Both the position numbers and the translations under genes were made by a program. Positions 47,576 through 60,400 of a stretch of DNA of 64,000 nucleotides are shown here, piece after piece; within the stretch, counting starts at the first letter, position 1, and every line of letters starts with the position of its first letter. Below the pieces are notes generated by a model. The model searched no databases and was not told where the DNA came from. It worked only from the letters and a program-made list of their open reading frames with translations. This DNA comes from Drosophila miranda (Eukaryota > Arthropoda > Insecta > Diptera > Drosophilidae), in NCBI RefSeq assembly GCF_003369915.1, contig NC_046677.1, positions 25,562,913 to 25,626,912 on the forward strand, given 5' to 3'.

Positions 47576-48433
47576 GAGGGGGAACGTTGTGAGTTGCTGC
47601 GGACACCGCAACTCAACAGTTATACCCGATACTAAGTCAGTATGGCTCTCCTCCGGCAGACGCCGCTAATATTAAACGACACGACAAGGAGTGCGTGCGA
47701 GAGAGACAGAAAATCAGTCTGAGCGTGACGTCGGGTGCTGCGTAGCCAGTGCAAATTGATTTGTTCCTTTTGGCTATAAAAATGATCTGATCTGATCCTG
47801 ATTCAGCAATCTGATATATATGATCATTATCTATGATTCTGCGTTTTTAGTTTTCTCGTATCCTCAATATTGTGGATGCAACAGATTTTCGTCCTTTGTG
47901 GGGGCGGAAGGGGGTGGGGCGAAATTTTGAGATATACGTTTTATAGTGAGATCTAACAGGAGTGCGGATACCAAATTTGGTTACTCTAGCCTTAATAGTC
48001 TCTGAGATTTGTGAATATCCCCAGATTTTCATCCTTTGCGGGGGCGGAAGGGGGTGTGGCGAAATTTTGAAACAAACTCGTCTCGGTCCGATATATTAGG
48101 AGTGTGGATACCAAATTTGGTTGCTCTAGCTTTTGTAGTCTCTGAGATCTAGGCGCTAATGTTTTACTCTAAGCAAAGCCGCCTATGCTACGTGTGTGTT
48201 AGAGAGAGACAGGGCGAGAAAAAATGAAATTGTTTTCTTGATGCTGGCTATAATAATTATACGATCTGAATCAGATTATGCACTCTAGAAGATATAGTAA
48301 TCTTCTACGATTCTGCGTTTTTAGTTTTCTCGTATCGTCGAAATTGTGGATGCCACAGATTTTCGCCCTTTGTGGGGGCGGAAGTGGGCGGGGCAAAGTT
48401 TTGAAATATTCTTGTAGCAGTGACATATCACAA
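47576..48433 (-). mobile_element. DINE-1/ISY-type Helitron, copy B (truncated)
   Basis: About 860 bases closely similar to the left 800 bases of copy A, starting with the same GGGGGAACGTTGTGAGTTGC and TATACCCGATAC. It breaks off after CAGTGACATATCACA, so the DINE-1 hallmark end (TTCCGACCC...) is missing. Small indels distinguish it from copy A. It lies inside a segment flanked by short inverted repeats (47207-47227 and 48480-48500), so it may be nested in another element. Confidence 0.87.
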
Positions 48434-48499
48434 AAAAAACAGGTAGACGATATCCTTTTTAGTTTCGATTTTAGTTTAAATTGGCCGTTTCACCCACAG

Positions 48500-51085
48500 T
48501 GCACTTTGCCGTCTTTTAAATAAAATCTTGTTAAAATCTTGAATAGAATTTTCGTTAGAACAATTTTTAGTATAATTAAATTTTGAAGCTCCGATATTCT
48601 TACTTGTACAGCTGGGTATGGTATAGTGAAATTTGGTTTGCATTCCTCGACTGTAGTCAAGTTTTAGTCAACTGGTGGTGGTCATTTATTATCGATTATC
48701 GGTTATTTGATGTGATTTAATTTCAATATTGCTCTAAATGTAAAACTGTCAACATACAATGCACGCGTTCGTTTGAAGAGAGTACAAAAAAGAAAATAGC
48801 TACCAGTTTTCGTTATTAATTTTGATGGGCTTTAGGTGTTTGCGAAAAGAAACCCAAATTATGATTAAAACTTAACTTAGTCCACCAATCTGTCTGTCTT
48901 TGCGCTGGGCGACACGCGAGTAGCTGAACAAATTGCAGTCACTGTATTACTAAAACCCGACACACACCCATACCAACGGCGAAAATGTCTGCTGGGTTCA
49001 GTTGAAAGCGTGTCACATTAATTTTGCTGAGCGAAGAGTCCCCTGCGTCCGTCCTCTTTCTCTCTCTCTCTATTTCTCTATCTGTGTATATCTATATATA
49101 AATGGTATATGTCTATCTTTGGATTATGTTCTGCATGCCCTGAGTGAAGAGTATGCTTACCCACCCGATAAATTCCAAAAGGACGCAGGCGATGTGCTGG
49201 ATTTTAATTGCTTTTGGCATATTGTATCTCCGAAATGAAGGCACATCACAGTTATCGATATAACTGTTGGACTTTTCGGTCCTTGTCTTGCACCATACAC
49301 TCTCGTTCTTTCCACATGCATATGTATAACAACTGCTATAACTTTTGATATCAGACCGAATCGCATAACATACGCGTCTTGTACAATCCACACAATCCGG
49401 AGGGCAGTATCACCACCAACCACCACCTCGACCACACCATTTCTCAAAGCATCCGAAAAGAAGGATTCAGAAGAGATCTATGATAATGTTTGTTTTCACA
49501 ATTTTGTTTAGTGTTGATTATTTAATCATTTTTCAAATCGAAATAATCAATAATGCTTTCTTAGTTGCAACTACTTTTGAAAAGTTTGACAAGTATTACA
49601 AGATCGAAAAGTTTTCAAAAATAAAATTAATTTTAAACATAATAAAAACAGAATTTGATTTGCCAAAGATCTTTGAAGCTTTCGACCAAAGTTGATTATT
49701 ATTTTTTTGTATTTATATATAATCTTTGAGTAAATTTATTAAATTGCAATGTTTATATTCTTCATAAGCTTTAAACAATTTTTGTTGCATTTACTATTTA
49801 CTAAAGCTTACGGAATATAACAAATTGTTTTTCCTTATCCATTTTCTGTTCGTTCGGCAATTAATCACACAACTACCTAGCTAATGCCTCTACTATACTT
49901 AGTGCAAATGCAAAAAAAATCAAAAAAACCAACAGGTTTGCCTACATATGTTAAATCACTTTTAATGTTGTAACGCCAATGGAAAGTAAAGCATAAAGGA
50001 AGAAAAACGAAAGATATATTTAGCCATCTTGTACGAAAAACGTTTCTATACAAAAAAAAAAAACCCAAAACCAAAAACAAATCAACAAACAAAGAGCAAA
50101 TTATATAAGCAATTGTTTAAACTCTTTTGAACAAAAAAAAAACAAAAAATCAAAAACAAAACTGCATAACGATAATATTTCTAGTTTAATGTTTTGATTG
50201 TTCTATTCTTTTTAAATTAATTTATTGAAATTTTAATAAATCAAATAAATGGAAAACAATTGATTGAGTTTTTTTCTGGGAAATTTTCAGAAGCTGTCTA
50301 AAGTAAATAAAATAGTGAACTTGGAAGATTTCTTTAATCTTTGATTATCGTATATACGCCTAGACTTTTTTTCATTAAAATGTGTATTCCCGCGTGGTAT
50401 TATCTTTTTCTTATACCAGTTATACATTGTACAAGACTCTCTCTCTAGCTTTCCAGCAGCTTGGGATTTCGTCTCATGCGTACATGGTGCCTGGAAATCC
50501 CTCAAAACAGATTGATGACACATGGTCTATTCCCAGCCATTCAAACTTCCTCAAGTCAGCGATTCACTCATGGTATAGAATGCTCAGAATTTTCTAGAGG
50601 TCAACCAATGATATTTCTCAAAGAAATTAATTAAAAGTGCATATTGAAATATTGATTACCATACAGAATAAAACAATGGGGAGTCCTACTTAAGTATGGT
50701 ATTATTTTTTAGCATTTATGGGTCAGAAATTTATGAGTAGTAGGCCTCTATATTCGTACATTTGTTGTATACTGTTTGTGGGAGTCTTTTCAGGGGCTTG
50801 TCATCTGCAGGGCCGTCGAAATGTTCACAGCCCACTGAAGCTGAAATGGTCACCTATATTTGCAAATTGGAATTGTTTCTTATATGTTGGAATTATAATA
50901 GCCGGATTAATATCGCCATAGCGTGGGAGCTGGCCATCCATGTATCTATTAACATTATTCGGATAGCTCAGGGAGCGTGCCAAAATTTACTTAGCTTCCA
51001 AGTGCTAAACCGCCTTAACCAACTGACTAATTCAAGTTCAGTGGAATTTCAAGAGAGTGAGAGCAACTCTCACGCAACCCGTAAC
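48500..51085. other. AT-rich spacer
   Basis: I see no gene. Poly-A tracts and short AT-rich frames dominate. A GC-richer patch near 48990-49450 holds CT-repeat DNA and overlapping short frames on both strands without splice or signal features. Confidence 0.55.
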
Positions 51086-51091
51086 CCGTCT

Positions 51092-51128
51092 CATAAAGTT
51101 GTCTTGCCCAAGCCGCTGGTGTTCAGTC
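51092..51128 (+). promoter_or_regulatory. Candidate yellow-b promoter
   Basis: A TATA-like CATAAAG at 51092-51098 is followed 25 bases later by a good initiator, TTCAGTC, ending at 51128. It lies upstream of the splice acceptor (gtctttgcag, ending 52675) that precedes the yellow-b start codon. A non-coding first exon here followed by a UTR intron is a reasonable model. The donor is not identified. Confidence 0.35.
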
Positions 51129-51199
51129 GACTTTTAGTTTCGTTTCGAGCTTCCTCGCGGGCTGTTGTATCGCAAAAAATTGTGTAGTCTTTTAAAAGG

Positions 51200-52670
51200 T
51201 GTGTTCAGTGCTGGTTCGAGCTGCTGACCTTTTATAAAAATTTGGTCAGCAAATCAAATCAAACTCTTTGTGGTCATAAAAGCCAAAACTAAACCAGGTC
51301 CAACACACAAAAGATTCAAGACACAAACTTTGATCAACTCTTGCCGGCTCGTCCACACAACTCAATTCAAGTCAGTCAAGTGACAAGGTTTGCATAACTC
51401 TTTAGAGTTGTATAGTACAAAGACCCCACTCCAGGCCTCCATTGCCGTCTACTTTGCTTGTAAGCCCGAAAATGCTGCAAACCAAATAAAAATATCAAAG
51501 CAAATAGCAAAGTGTTAAGTAATAGCAAATAAAAATTAGGCAGAAACTGGAAACAACACAAGCCAAGCTTAAACAAATCAGAGACTATTAATTTATGCCT
51601 GCAAAAGTCAATTAGTAATTATACCTGCATTATACGAGTATGTGTATACTTAGACACGCCCACAAATCAAACTGGAATCGATCCGAAACAGTGCATTTAT
51701 AAAACCCCCCCCAACTGACTCACATACAAAACTCGGAGAAAAAACCTAAAAACAAACAATCATAAATACAATTTATTAGATGGAACAATCAAAGAGAATG
51801 GCGGTCGAGACAGGAGAAGCTCTTTGAAATGCTAATATCCGAATGACGGGACAGAGACTCAACGTGAATTCAGATGATGAGGCCGAGTCGAGTGCTGAAG
51901 ATACAATAATGGTTAAGATACACCTAAAAAAATAAAGAGACAGAAGAGTGAGTGGTTGGCCAGACAACTTGAGAAATGGTGAAGCAGGAGAAAGGTTTGA
52001 TTGGATGCGTAGATATGGTTTCTTGCAATAACAGTTTGAAGAGTTGTTTTTTAAATAAGAGAAACAACAATAAGTCGGACATTGATCCAATTCCATCTAG
52101 AGCTAAGAAACAGTATAAAAATAGCTCGCAAATCTAATCGCACAAGATTTTCGTTTAAATAAGATAAAAATCTGATTAAGTGAAATACCAAAATTATCTT
52201 TAACATGTAAAGTATATTTGAAATGACCCTCATCAATCTTAAAAGAATCGGAGACTTCAGAGAGGCACTCGCTAAGTGCACCTCAAAGAAGGGTATATAA
52301 AAAGTGAAAAACTTCCCCAAACATGTCTTGATTTCTTTGGTTAGATAATGAACCATGAGACTCGCTTTTAGCCAGAAACCGAAAAAAACTTTGTGGTTTG
52401 GCAACTTAACCAGAACAGACCAACAAGACAACTTTCAAATAGTTGAGAGAGACCAAGTCTGAGACTGCGAGACTGAGTCAGAGCCAAAGAAGGCCAACCG
52501 GGACGGCGGGGGCTGGGCCTGGGCCTGGGCCTGGGCCTAGTGACAAGATCGAGAGAGATACTCATATTATTAACTGACTATGATCTGGTTATGGCATGGA
52601 CAAGGCCGTTGCGGCTTAACGGAAGCTTAACCAGCCATCCATCCGTATAATTTTAAATGATTTTTGTCTT
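51200..52670. other. Probable 5' intron of yellow-b
   Basis: No coding signal. It contains a (GGGCCT)4 hexamer run at about 52513-52538 and AT-rich DNA. It ends at a good acceptor just before the yellow-b coding exon. Confidence 0.45.
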
Positions 52671-52691
52671 TGCAGTTAATTGATTGAAGCC

Positions 52692-55085
52692 ATGATATCT
52701 ACCTGGATTGGACTTCTCCTGCTATGGGTGGTCGGAGCCCTGGCCAATGATAATCTCCAAGTGGCCTTCGAGTGGCGGGAAATGGACTTCAAGTATGACA
52801 CCTCGGATCAACGCTGGGCGGCCATCGAAAAGGGAGACTTTAAGCCCGCTAATGTTATACCCTTTGGTCTGGAGGTTTACAAGCACCGACTCTTTGTGAC
52901 CCTGCCTAGATGGCGGGCCGGAGTGCCGGCCTCGTTGGCCTACCTTGATCTTAATGGTAAGCGAATGAGTTGCATTGTTGCCGCTGCAAGTAGAAGCAGC
53001 AGCTGTGGACACATTTGAATTTAATTGCAGTTGCTTTTTCTGTGCCAAGAACTGATTTAAAATCTCAGCAATTGTTTTGGATTGTCTGACGGAACTGTCT
53101 GATCAACTTGACCATCCAAAACAATTCAGTTTCCTTTCGCACTTGCCGGGCAATTACCATAATTCCGCACGATGCAGCGTGCTGGCGTCATTAACTGCCT
53201 GAGAGCCCCCACAGCCCACTCGGGACATAGCTAATAGATTCAAAGCTCGTTTGGGTAACTGTGGGGGCTGTGAGCGGACAGTAACCATAGACATTTGGTC
53301 ATAACAAGTGCCAAGATTGTTGAGATGGTGCTACAATGTTTTCGATACATTGTCGTTTATCATTTATTTGGGTTCTACAAACGGAGGTATTGATGTAATG
53401 CCTCTGAAAAGAAATCTGGTCCGTAGAAAGAAAGTATAGATACTAGGTTCAGAGGTAAGCTAGGGTACGAAGAATCTATATAGATACATCAAGTCGTAAA
53501 GAAAGTATGTATTCGTTAGAATTTTATAATATTTGTCTCTACATCTTTGATATGGAAGTGAATTAGGTACTAAAAGATTTGCAGTTGAAGTTAATTAAAA
53601 TGAAAACGTATATGTTAGTGACCCAATCTGAGCCCCTCAACAAAGCTGCTCTACCCTTTGCTGACTTACAACAAAGCGGATTGAAAGTTGCCGCAACCTT
53701 AAGATCAGCCTCAGCTAATTAGCAAGCTGAACAATCAGCCCCCATACAATTAAAAGCCAGCGCCAGAGTGCAGTCAATGTCAACGGAGTTTGTTTGATTA
53801 GTCATCTGGGAGGTAGTCACCCAGTGAATACCCAAATGTTGTCGATATTCCAATTAGCAGCAGCCGAAAAAAGCAAATGCAAATGACTTAGATCACAACA
53901 ACAAAGTAATTGAGATTTAAAGAATTTGAGATCATTAACCCAGAATGAATGGAATTATATTTATGAAATTCTTTCTCTTTTATAGATACCTCGACTAAAA
54001 TGCCTGCTCTGAAGCCTTTTCCCAGCTGGGAGGCCCACAATCTGGCTGAAGCGGAACCAGAATTGGTTTCTCCATTCCGTGTGCGTGCCGATCGCTGTGG
54101 CCGTCTGTGGGTATTGGATCTACGTATCTCTGGTGTCCTGGAGAAAACAAAGATGTATGGAGCACCCCAGCTGCTGGTCTACGATCTGCACAACGATGAC
54201 CTGCTGCGCCGGCACACGATCCCCGCGGAACAATTCAAACAGGGATCTTTTCTGGCAAATCTGGCCATAGAAGATGGGGACTGCGAGAACACCTTTGCGT
54301 ATGCGGCGGATCTGGGTAGTCCCGGTTTGGTTGTCTACTCGTGGAAAGCGCAGGAATCGTGGCGCGTGCAGCATCACTTCTTTCATCCAGATCCCATGGC
54401 CGGGAACTTTAGCGTGAATGGCATCGAGTTTCAGTGGGATGATGGACTCTATGGTTTGGCGTTGTCCAAGCCTATGGAAACGGACTTCTCCACGCTGTAC
54501 TTCCATCCCCTGTGCTCCACAATGGAGTTCTCTGTGAGCACATCGGTGCTGCGCAACAAGACTCTGGCCACCTCGGCAGAGATCTATAGGGATTTCAAGG
54601 TGCTCGGCTCTCGTGGTCCCAACACCCAGGCTGGGGCTGAGTTCCTGGATCAGGAGACTGGTGTGCTCTTCTATGCCCTGCCGAACTTGAATGAAGTTGC
54701 CTGCTGGCGTACCTCTCAGGACTTCACCCATAATGCTCAGAGCCGCATCTTTAGGAACAACGACAGTATGATCTTTCCCAGCGATGTAAAGGTAGATCAG
54801 GAAAAGCGTCTCTGGGTCTTGTCCAATCAGCTGCCAGTGTTTATCTATGACGAGCTGTATGCCGGATCGATCAACTTCCGCATTCATACAGCCAGTGTGA
54901 AGGAGGCCATCGAGAACACAGCCTGCGAGAGTAGGACTTCCCCACTGCCGGATATCATTAACAAGTTAGGGGATATCCTCAATACAAATGTCATTCTTAA
55001 GTCGACTTCGGATGCCTCCCCGATGTCTGCCAGTTCTCTGATGATGGCCACTCTCGGTCTACTGATGAGCTTAAGGCTCTTTTAG
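52692..55085 (+). CDS. yellow-b: Yellow-family protein yellow-b
   Basis: A secreted member of the yellow/major royal jelly protein family. Yellow proteins act in cuticle pigmentation and behaviour; the exact reaction of yellow-b is not established. Two coding exons, 52692-52956 and 53986-55085, with a 1.03 kb intron, encode 454 residues. Residues 1-18 (MISTWIGLLLLWVVGALA) form a signal peptide. The MRJP domain follows, with PRWRAGVPASLAYLDL, RADRCGRLWVLDLRISG, and FPSDVKVDQEKRLWVLSNQLP, the last of which is highly conserved in the family. The C-terminus ends in a hydrophobic stretch after a Ser/Ala-rich segment. The position next to ppk17 and the BuGZ-like gene matches yellow-b of D. melanogaster. 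Confidence 0.92.
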
Positions 55086-55243
55086 ATCCTTCCTCCAGGA
55101 TCATCATCTCCCTGTCATCTGTATTATAAATAGTTCTTAGCTTTGCTTGTAATGTTGATTAAATGTAAGAAATTTATTTGATTAGTACTTTTATTATGCT
55201 TAGGTAAGATATATGGAATGCCAAGCCAGCTTGACTCCTTCTA

Positions 55244-57449
55244 TTAATACCCAGACTTCTTCTTATAGACAGTGGACACAGCCACATCGACGGTTTCACC
55301 GCTGGTCTGGGACTGACCATCTTCTGATGTTTCGCCCAATTTGCTTTTCTCCTTCTGCTGCATGCGCTTGATAAAGCCTCCACAAAAGAATAGAGTCATC
55401 TGGAAAAGAGGAAAATCAAATGATAAATATAATAGACGCGATAACGGATATATCCTACATGTTCCAGTATTCCAATGAGTCCTAAAACCGAAAGACCCAA
55501 CAGGAAGCCCAAAGAGCCACCTATATCTGCTATAAACTGCGTTGTATCGTAACTTGGGCGCTCTTCAATCATCTGTAATGGGAAAAACCAATCATTAAAT
55601 GCTCGATATGTCATTTACCATCCATACCGATATCAATTTGGTTGTATAGTATATATAGATTAGAGAGCGGGGCTCTGGCTGGTTAAAGACTTTACGGCTC
55701 TGTATGAAAGTTGTGTAGATTCGGGACTGGCAGGGTTGAATGCAGTCACAGTCAAAGTCATCCTCATTCTCATAGACCCTTAACACGGGAAAAACTATTA
55801 GGTGGGAACAATTCTTCAAGGGATAGAACCTTACTCCTTATAGTCCGCTATTAGATTCCTCATAGATAGGGAGTCATTGCAGGGCTCATTGACAATCTCG
55901 TGCATCCAAGGACCCGAACACTTTGACTCATCCGCCAAATCCTGCCAGATGCAATGATCCCCGCACTGGAAAAAGGTTAAAGTTTAGCTGAAGGCAAAAA
56001 ATCTTTCGTATAAGAGTACCTTCAAATCACTGTAGCCCTCATCACTGGAGCAGGGTTCCTCGCGAGTCTCCACATTCGAAAAGTATTGACTCTGGAGCTT
56101 GATCTCAATCTCCTCATTGATATTCACGAAAACATATTCCACACGGCCCGAGCCCTTCATGTTGATTTCTTTGGGTGAGCATTCGAAAATTTAAGGTTTC
56201 ATTTTAAAGATGAATTTGAAAAGATTTTACCTGTAAAGTTCTCTCGTTTATCGTGAATGAAGACATGCCAGCCTGATCCTCCAGTGTCCACGTCACTGGT
56301 CGAGGTTGTGGATCTGGCATGTTCTAACATCAGAGAGTAGCCCACAGATTTGGAGACTCGCTTGGTGGGTGCCTTCGGGCGTAGGGTATAGCAGCGACCC
56401 ATATAAAAGTGCAGACTGCTGTCGATTTCTAGATCTAAAAGGAATGTGGGTGTGTGAGTATTCCTCTAACATATTGCTGAAACTGTACCCACTGTTCTTA
56501 TCACCATTTAGTCCGTAGAGGATAAAGGTGTCGTCGACGTCATGGGTGGAATTCTCAAAGAACTCATCCAGGGATATTTCGCCAAAAGGATAGTTCATCC
56601 AGCAGGTGGCATACTTTGGATGCGGACAGTATGCTCCAGACAGGTTCTACAATAGAACAATCATACTTAAGGGAAACTGCTAGGGTTCCTATATGGCTAA
56701 CTCACAGTGAGAACGTCCTCTCTGTAGGGTGGTTCCCGACATATGGTTATCGCTGGCATCTCAATTGTTTCGTTTAGGTTGTAGTAGGAGTGTGTAGAGA
56801 TCGGAGGATTGTAGAGTTTTGCAAAGCACTCGTAGAGCTGGACAATCACCACGATGCTGCAGGCGAAGAGCACCAGGTAGCGGATGAGCTTTGCTGGATC
56901 CCTCAGTAGCCAGGCCCGCGTCTCCGACCAGTAACCCATGTCGAGTGGAAAGTGAAACTCAAGTGAGGTGTCAATGGCACTTTTCGTGTTTCCAATTTCT
57001 GTCATGGCTACGGCCAGCCTGCACAAGTTCTCACAGCTGGTCAAGATAAGCGTAATATTGATTTATGCACCATGGTGTTGTTTAGCCCCTAGATAAAGCT
57101 GGCGTTCTGCTCTCTCTCTCCGTCCATCCCCATTCTGGATGGTATAATCTATCAGGACCGCTTGTATCTCTTGTTTGCAAAATGTTTTACGAGTAGCACA
57201 GGCAATTCAAGCGTAACATTACCAAAACATGCTGTTTATAATTGTTTTGCGCCTGGTGTACGAGTATCTACTCCTATTCCGCATAACCGTATCGTGTCTG
57301 CGGTTATGGCGGGTATATACGCGGTATGTTTGCAGTATCTCTAGCTGAAATCAGCGCCATGGTAACCAATTTATGGTTTTATATCTGGTTTACTCACTGG
57401 CGGCTGCATGTGCAAAGAATTTTGAGGCATTATCTCCGGGTTCGATCAT
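55244..57449 (-). CDS. ppk17: Pickpocket-type DEG/ENaC sodium channel
   Basis: An amiloride-sensitive-type sodium channel subunit. Nine exons on the minus strand, 57449-57394, 57036-56706, 56646-56493, 56434-56231, 56168-56020, 55965-55835, 55778-55628, 55572-55459 and 55399-55244, join in phase to about 481 residues. TM1 is RYLVLFACSIVVIVQLYECF. The post-TM1 motif is MPAITICREPPY. A Cys-rich extracellular domain follows (FDCDCIQPCQSRIY). TM2 carries the pore signature IADIGGSLGFLLGLSVL (GGSLG...GxS). The cytoplasmic tail is short. The first exon is the least certain: two donors are possible (GTGAGT and GTAAAC) and I took the one that keeps frame. The N-terminus could extend further upstream. 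I recall CG13278 (ppk17) next to LSm7 in D. melanogaster; another ppk name is possible. Confidence 0.88.
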
Positions 57450-57479
57450 GGGGAATCGTTGATCCTCCTCACTGAAAAA

Positions 57480-60400
57480 TCGAAGTGAATCAAAAGCTTA
57501 GATGGATGCCATATAACGTCTACCTACAGAAGTATTTTCTTGTTCTTTGGTATAAATAATACAAAGTATTAAGAAAATAAGGTGAAATAGATTTTGGTTC
57601 ATGTTTGACATTTTTAGGAAACATTCAAATATTCATTAATTTTGTTTACTTTTAAATAAACAATCATATCCTTCGATGATCCAAACCTTCTAAAATTAAG
57701 GAAAGGATACATAAGTTTGAATTGATATTGTTGATTAAATATTCCTTCAAAATATGTTTAACATTTTACATCTTTTCTATCATCTATAAATATTGAAAAA
57801 TTTATGTGTTGACTGCTCTTTTGATGTCAGGATATGTGGATAACCACTTAAATATTGAGTGTAAATGATCCGTTAATATCTTTCATTGAATTACATTTTC
57901 TACTTAGTTATGGATTTCTATCTAATGATTTCACACCTTTCCACTTGCTAATTGGGCTCATATTATCCAACTTATATAAAACCCCATTCACCTAAGCATA
58001 TACGAGTATACATAGTTTGACCTTATAGACATCCCCAGCTAAATCTAAGCAAACACCTAGACTAATGCCCAGCCATTGGCAGGCTATATACCTACACTGC
58101 ACTGTATACAACAGGCCATATAAACAGATGTACGAGTACCTACATATCTACAGATCTCAAGCTTTTTCAGTAGAAAAACATATGAAAGTCAGGCCAAACA
58201 ATGCGTAGAGGATCCAGAAGCTAGCAGTCAGCGGGAGAATAAGAAGCCCCCGAAAAGAATAGCCGAAACATTCCTCAGTTGTGACGTTAAATCAGAGCAG
58301 ATGAGACCTCGCCACGACCGACCCACTGCTATATGCTGTACCTAAGCTCCTATATACTTGTATAGCTAGCACATAGAGGGAAAGTCAAAGAAGGAAAAGC
58401 AACAAGAACAAAATAAAAACAACAACAAAAAGAAAGAAAAGAACTAATAAACAAAAAGAAACTTTCGACTAAAAATAGACAAATTGAAACATTTCGAGAG
58501 ATGAAAACACCAATACACTACGTGGACATGGACGTTCTGACGAACACGAGCAAAAAAAGTGTTGCTTTACTGCTCAGCCGCACAAATACAAATACAGATA
58601 CATATACAGACACAAGAGAAGCTCGTGTATCTGTGAGACATGTTGACGGACTCATCGGTCCGTACCACGTACCACACGGCGTATGCGTTCGTTCTTTCTC
58701 TAGATTTTCGTATAGTTAGTGCCCAGGACGCAGTCACACAGTCTTTCGCCAGATGCGTCTGTGTGCGTCTGTATCTAGTAAATTTTAGATATTCCTATAG
58801 ATATATATCTGTACGTATAGCTAGCGCAGAAGCGAACAAACTGCAGAGTAGAGCGAAGAAATTGTTCGCTTGTGTTGAACTTCTTCGCAACTAAATAGCT
58901 TTTGTTTTAAATTTAGACCACAGCGGCGTCTATATTAAACGCATATGAAATGTTTTTTAGATTTAGTAGGTATGCTCTCCGAGGTATATAGAGGATCCAC
59001 CACCTCTACACCTCTATATTATTATAGACCCATATGTTCGCAATCTGCCCGCAGATCCGGAGCTCAGAAGTTATCTACCTGATGCTGCTCCTCCTGCTGC
59101 TGCTCACATCTTTTGAAATTTTGGTTACCTTAACTTGACCACACGACTTCCTAGAAATAACCATATATTTGTACAGTAAAAGCTCCTTAGAGTGGATAGT
59201 ACAAGTACCTCTGACTCCCTGAGGAAGGTGTTGAAAGGACTTAAAAGTGTTCTATAAAATATGTTCACCCGAAATCAAAAGATTTCTTTTTCAGAGATCT
59301 CCACTGTGTAAACATTATATGTATGTATCTCTAGATTGGATATATAGAACAGTCTTCTTCTGCTCCCGACCCACATAGATGAGTTCCTTTGCTTTCAGTG
59401 GAGTATGAAATATGTTTTAAAAATACTTTTTGCTTGTCGCTCATAAATTTCTAAAAACGAAATCGAAAAATACTTTTACAATCTGTTGCGTACTGACTCA
59501 TTTCCATACTGTCTATATGGTCTATATGATTAATCAGTATGCATACACACATTACACACAGAGGCGTCGTCGAAAAAGGGGCTTGAATACCTCCTTCTTT
59601 CTCCCCAAAAGAAAATCATTTTCATTTCTCGTTTTCACTCATCATTAATAAAAGTCTCGACGCTATATAGACTTCGATTATTGCATTCTGCTGCACTTGA
59701 GTTTTATATAGTTGTTGCTTCTGTGGATGATTTGGCTGCCTGGCGGCTGCTCGGGCACTCAGGCTCGGGTGCCGTTGATTTAATTGGGTGACAAATGCTT
59801 ACAGAAATAATTCCTAATGCTCCACACATCAGTGACTAATACTTAATGATTCGATGTGATTGCCTAATTAATAAGCAATATATGACAACTGCATATTCAT
59901 ATCTTCAAGTGTATATACATATGTATGTATAGAGAAGCTAGATCCTCTGCAGATTGGATTTACATTAGATGCGTGTGTGGTTTCTAATTGAGCCCCGGCA
60001 ATTAATCATTCGGGACCCACACGAATCGGACATCGACAACCAGCTGAGGCCTGGAAAACATTTAGGATTGCGAAAATATATAAACGAATTGTTGTATTAG
60101 AAATATAAACATTTTTACCTGATTTTTAGTTTGGAAAATATTGTAGTTTCCTTTGTTCAATGTGTTCTATACTGGAACAATTTTTAAAATGATTTCATAG
60201 CTTTATAGAAATCACTACCCCTTCCGTTTTGTATTTACACAGGTGTGTATATGTGTACCCTTTTCATAAGTCATTTTCTTAAATATTTATTAATATCATT
60301 AAAGAATTTTTCTTTATAGTTTTAGTTCTATTGGAGGACGGTAGAATATATCATTTTTTGGCTGTAAATCCACGCTCAAAGTAAACATTTTCCGGACGAC

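Noticed and set aside
49480-49695. 71-codon AT-rich frame (I/F/K-rich)
   Set aside because: The composition is that of translated AT-rich spacer. No conserved motif.
50762-51187. 141-codon plus-strand frame upstream of yellow-b
   Set aside because: It overlaps a probable promoter, is of uneven composition and shows no family features. It is probably chance.
54120-54887. 255-codon minus-strand frame across yellow-b
   Set aside because: It is fully antisense to the conserved MRJP domain and has no features of its own.
58640-58662. Hammerhead-ribozyme-like core on the minus strand (CGATGAGTCCGTC)
   Set aside because: The core needs CUGANGA and GAAA at set positions, and these are missing. Only a short stem-loop remains.
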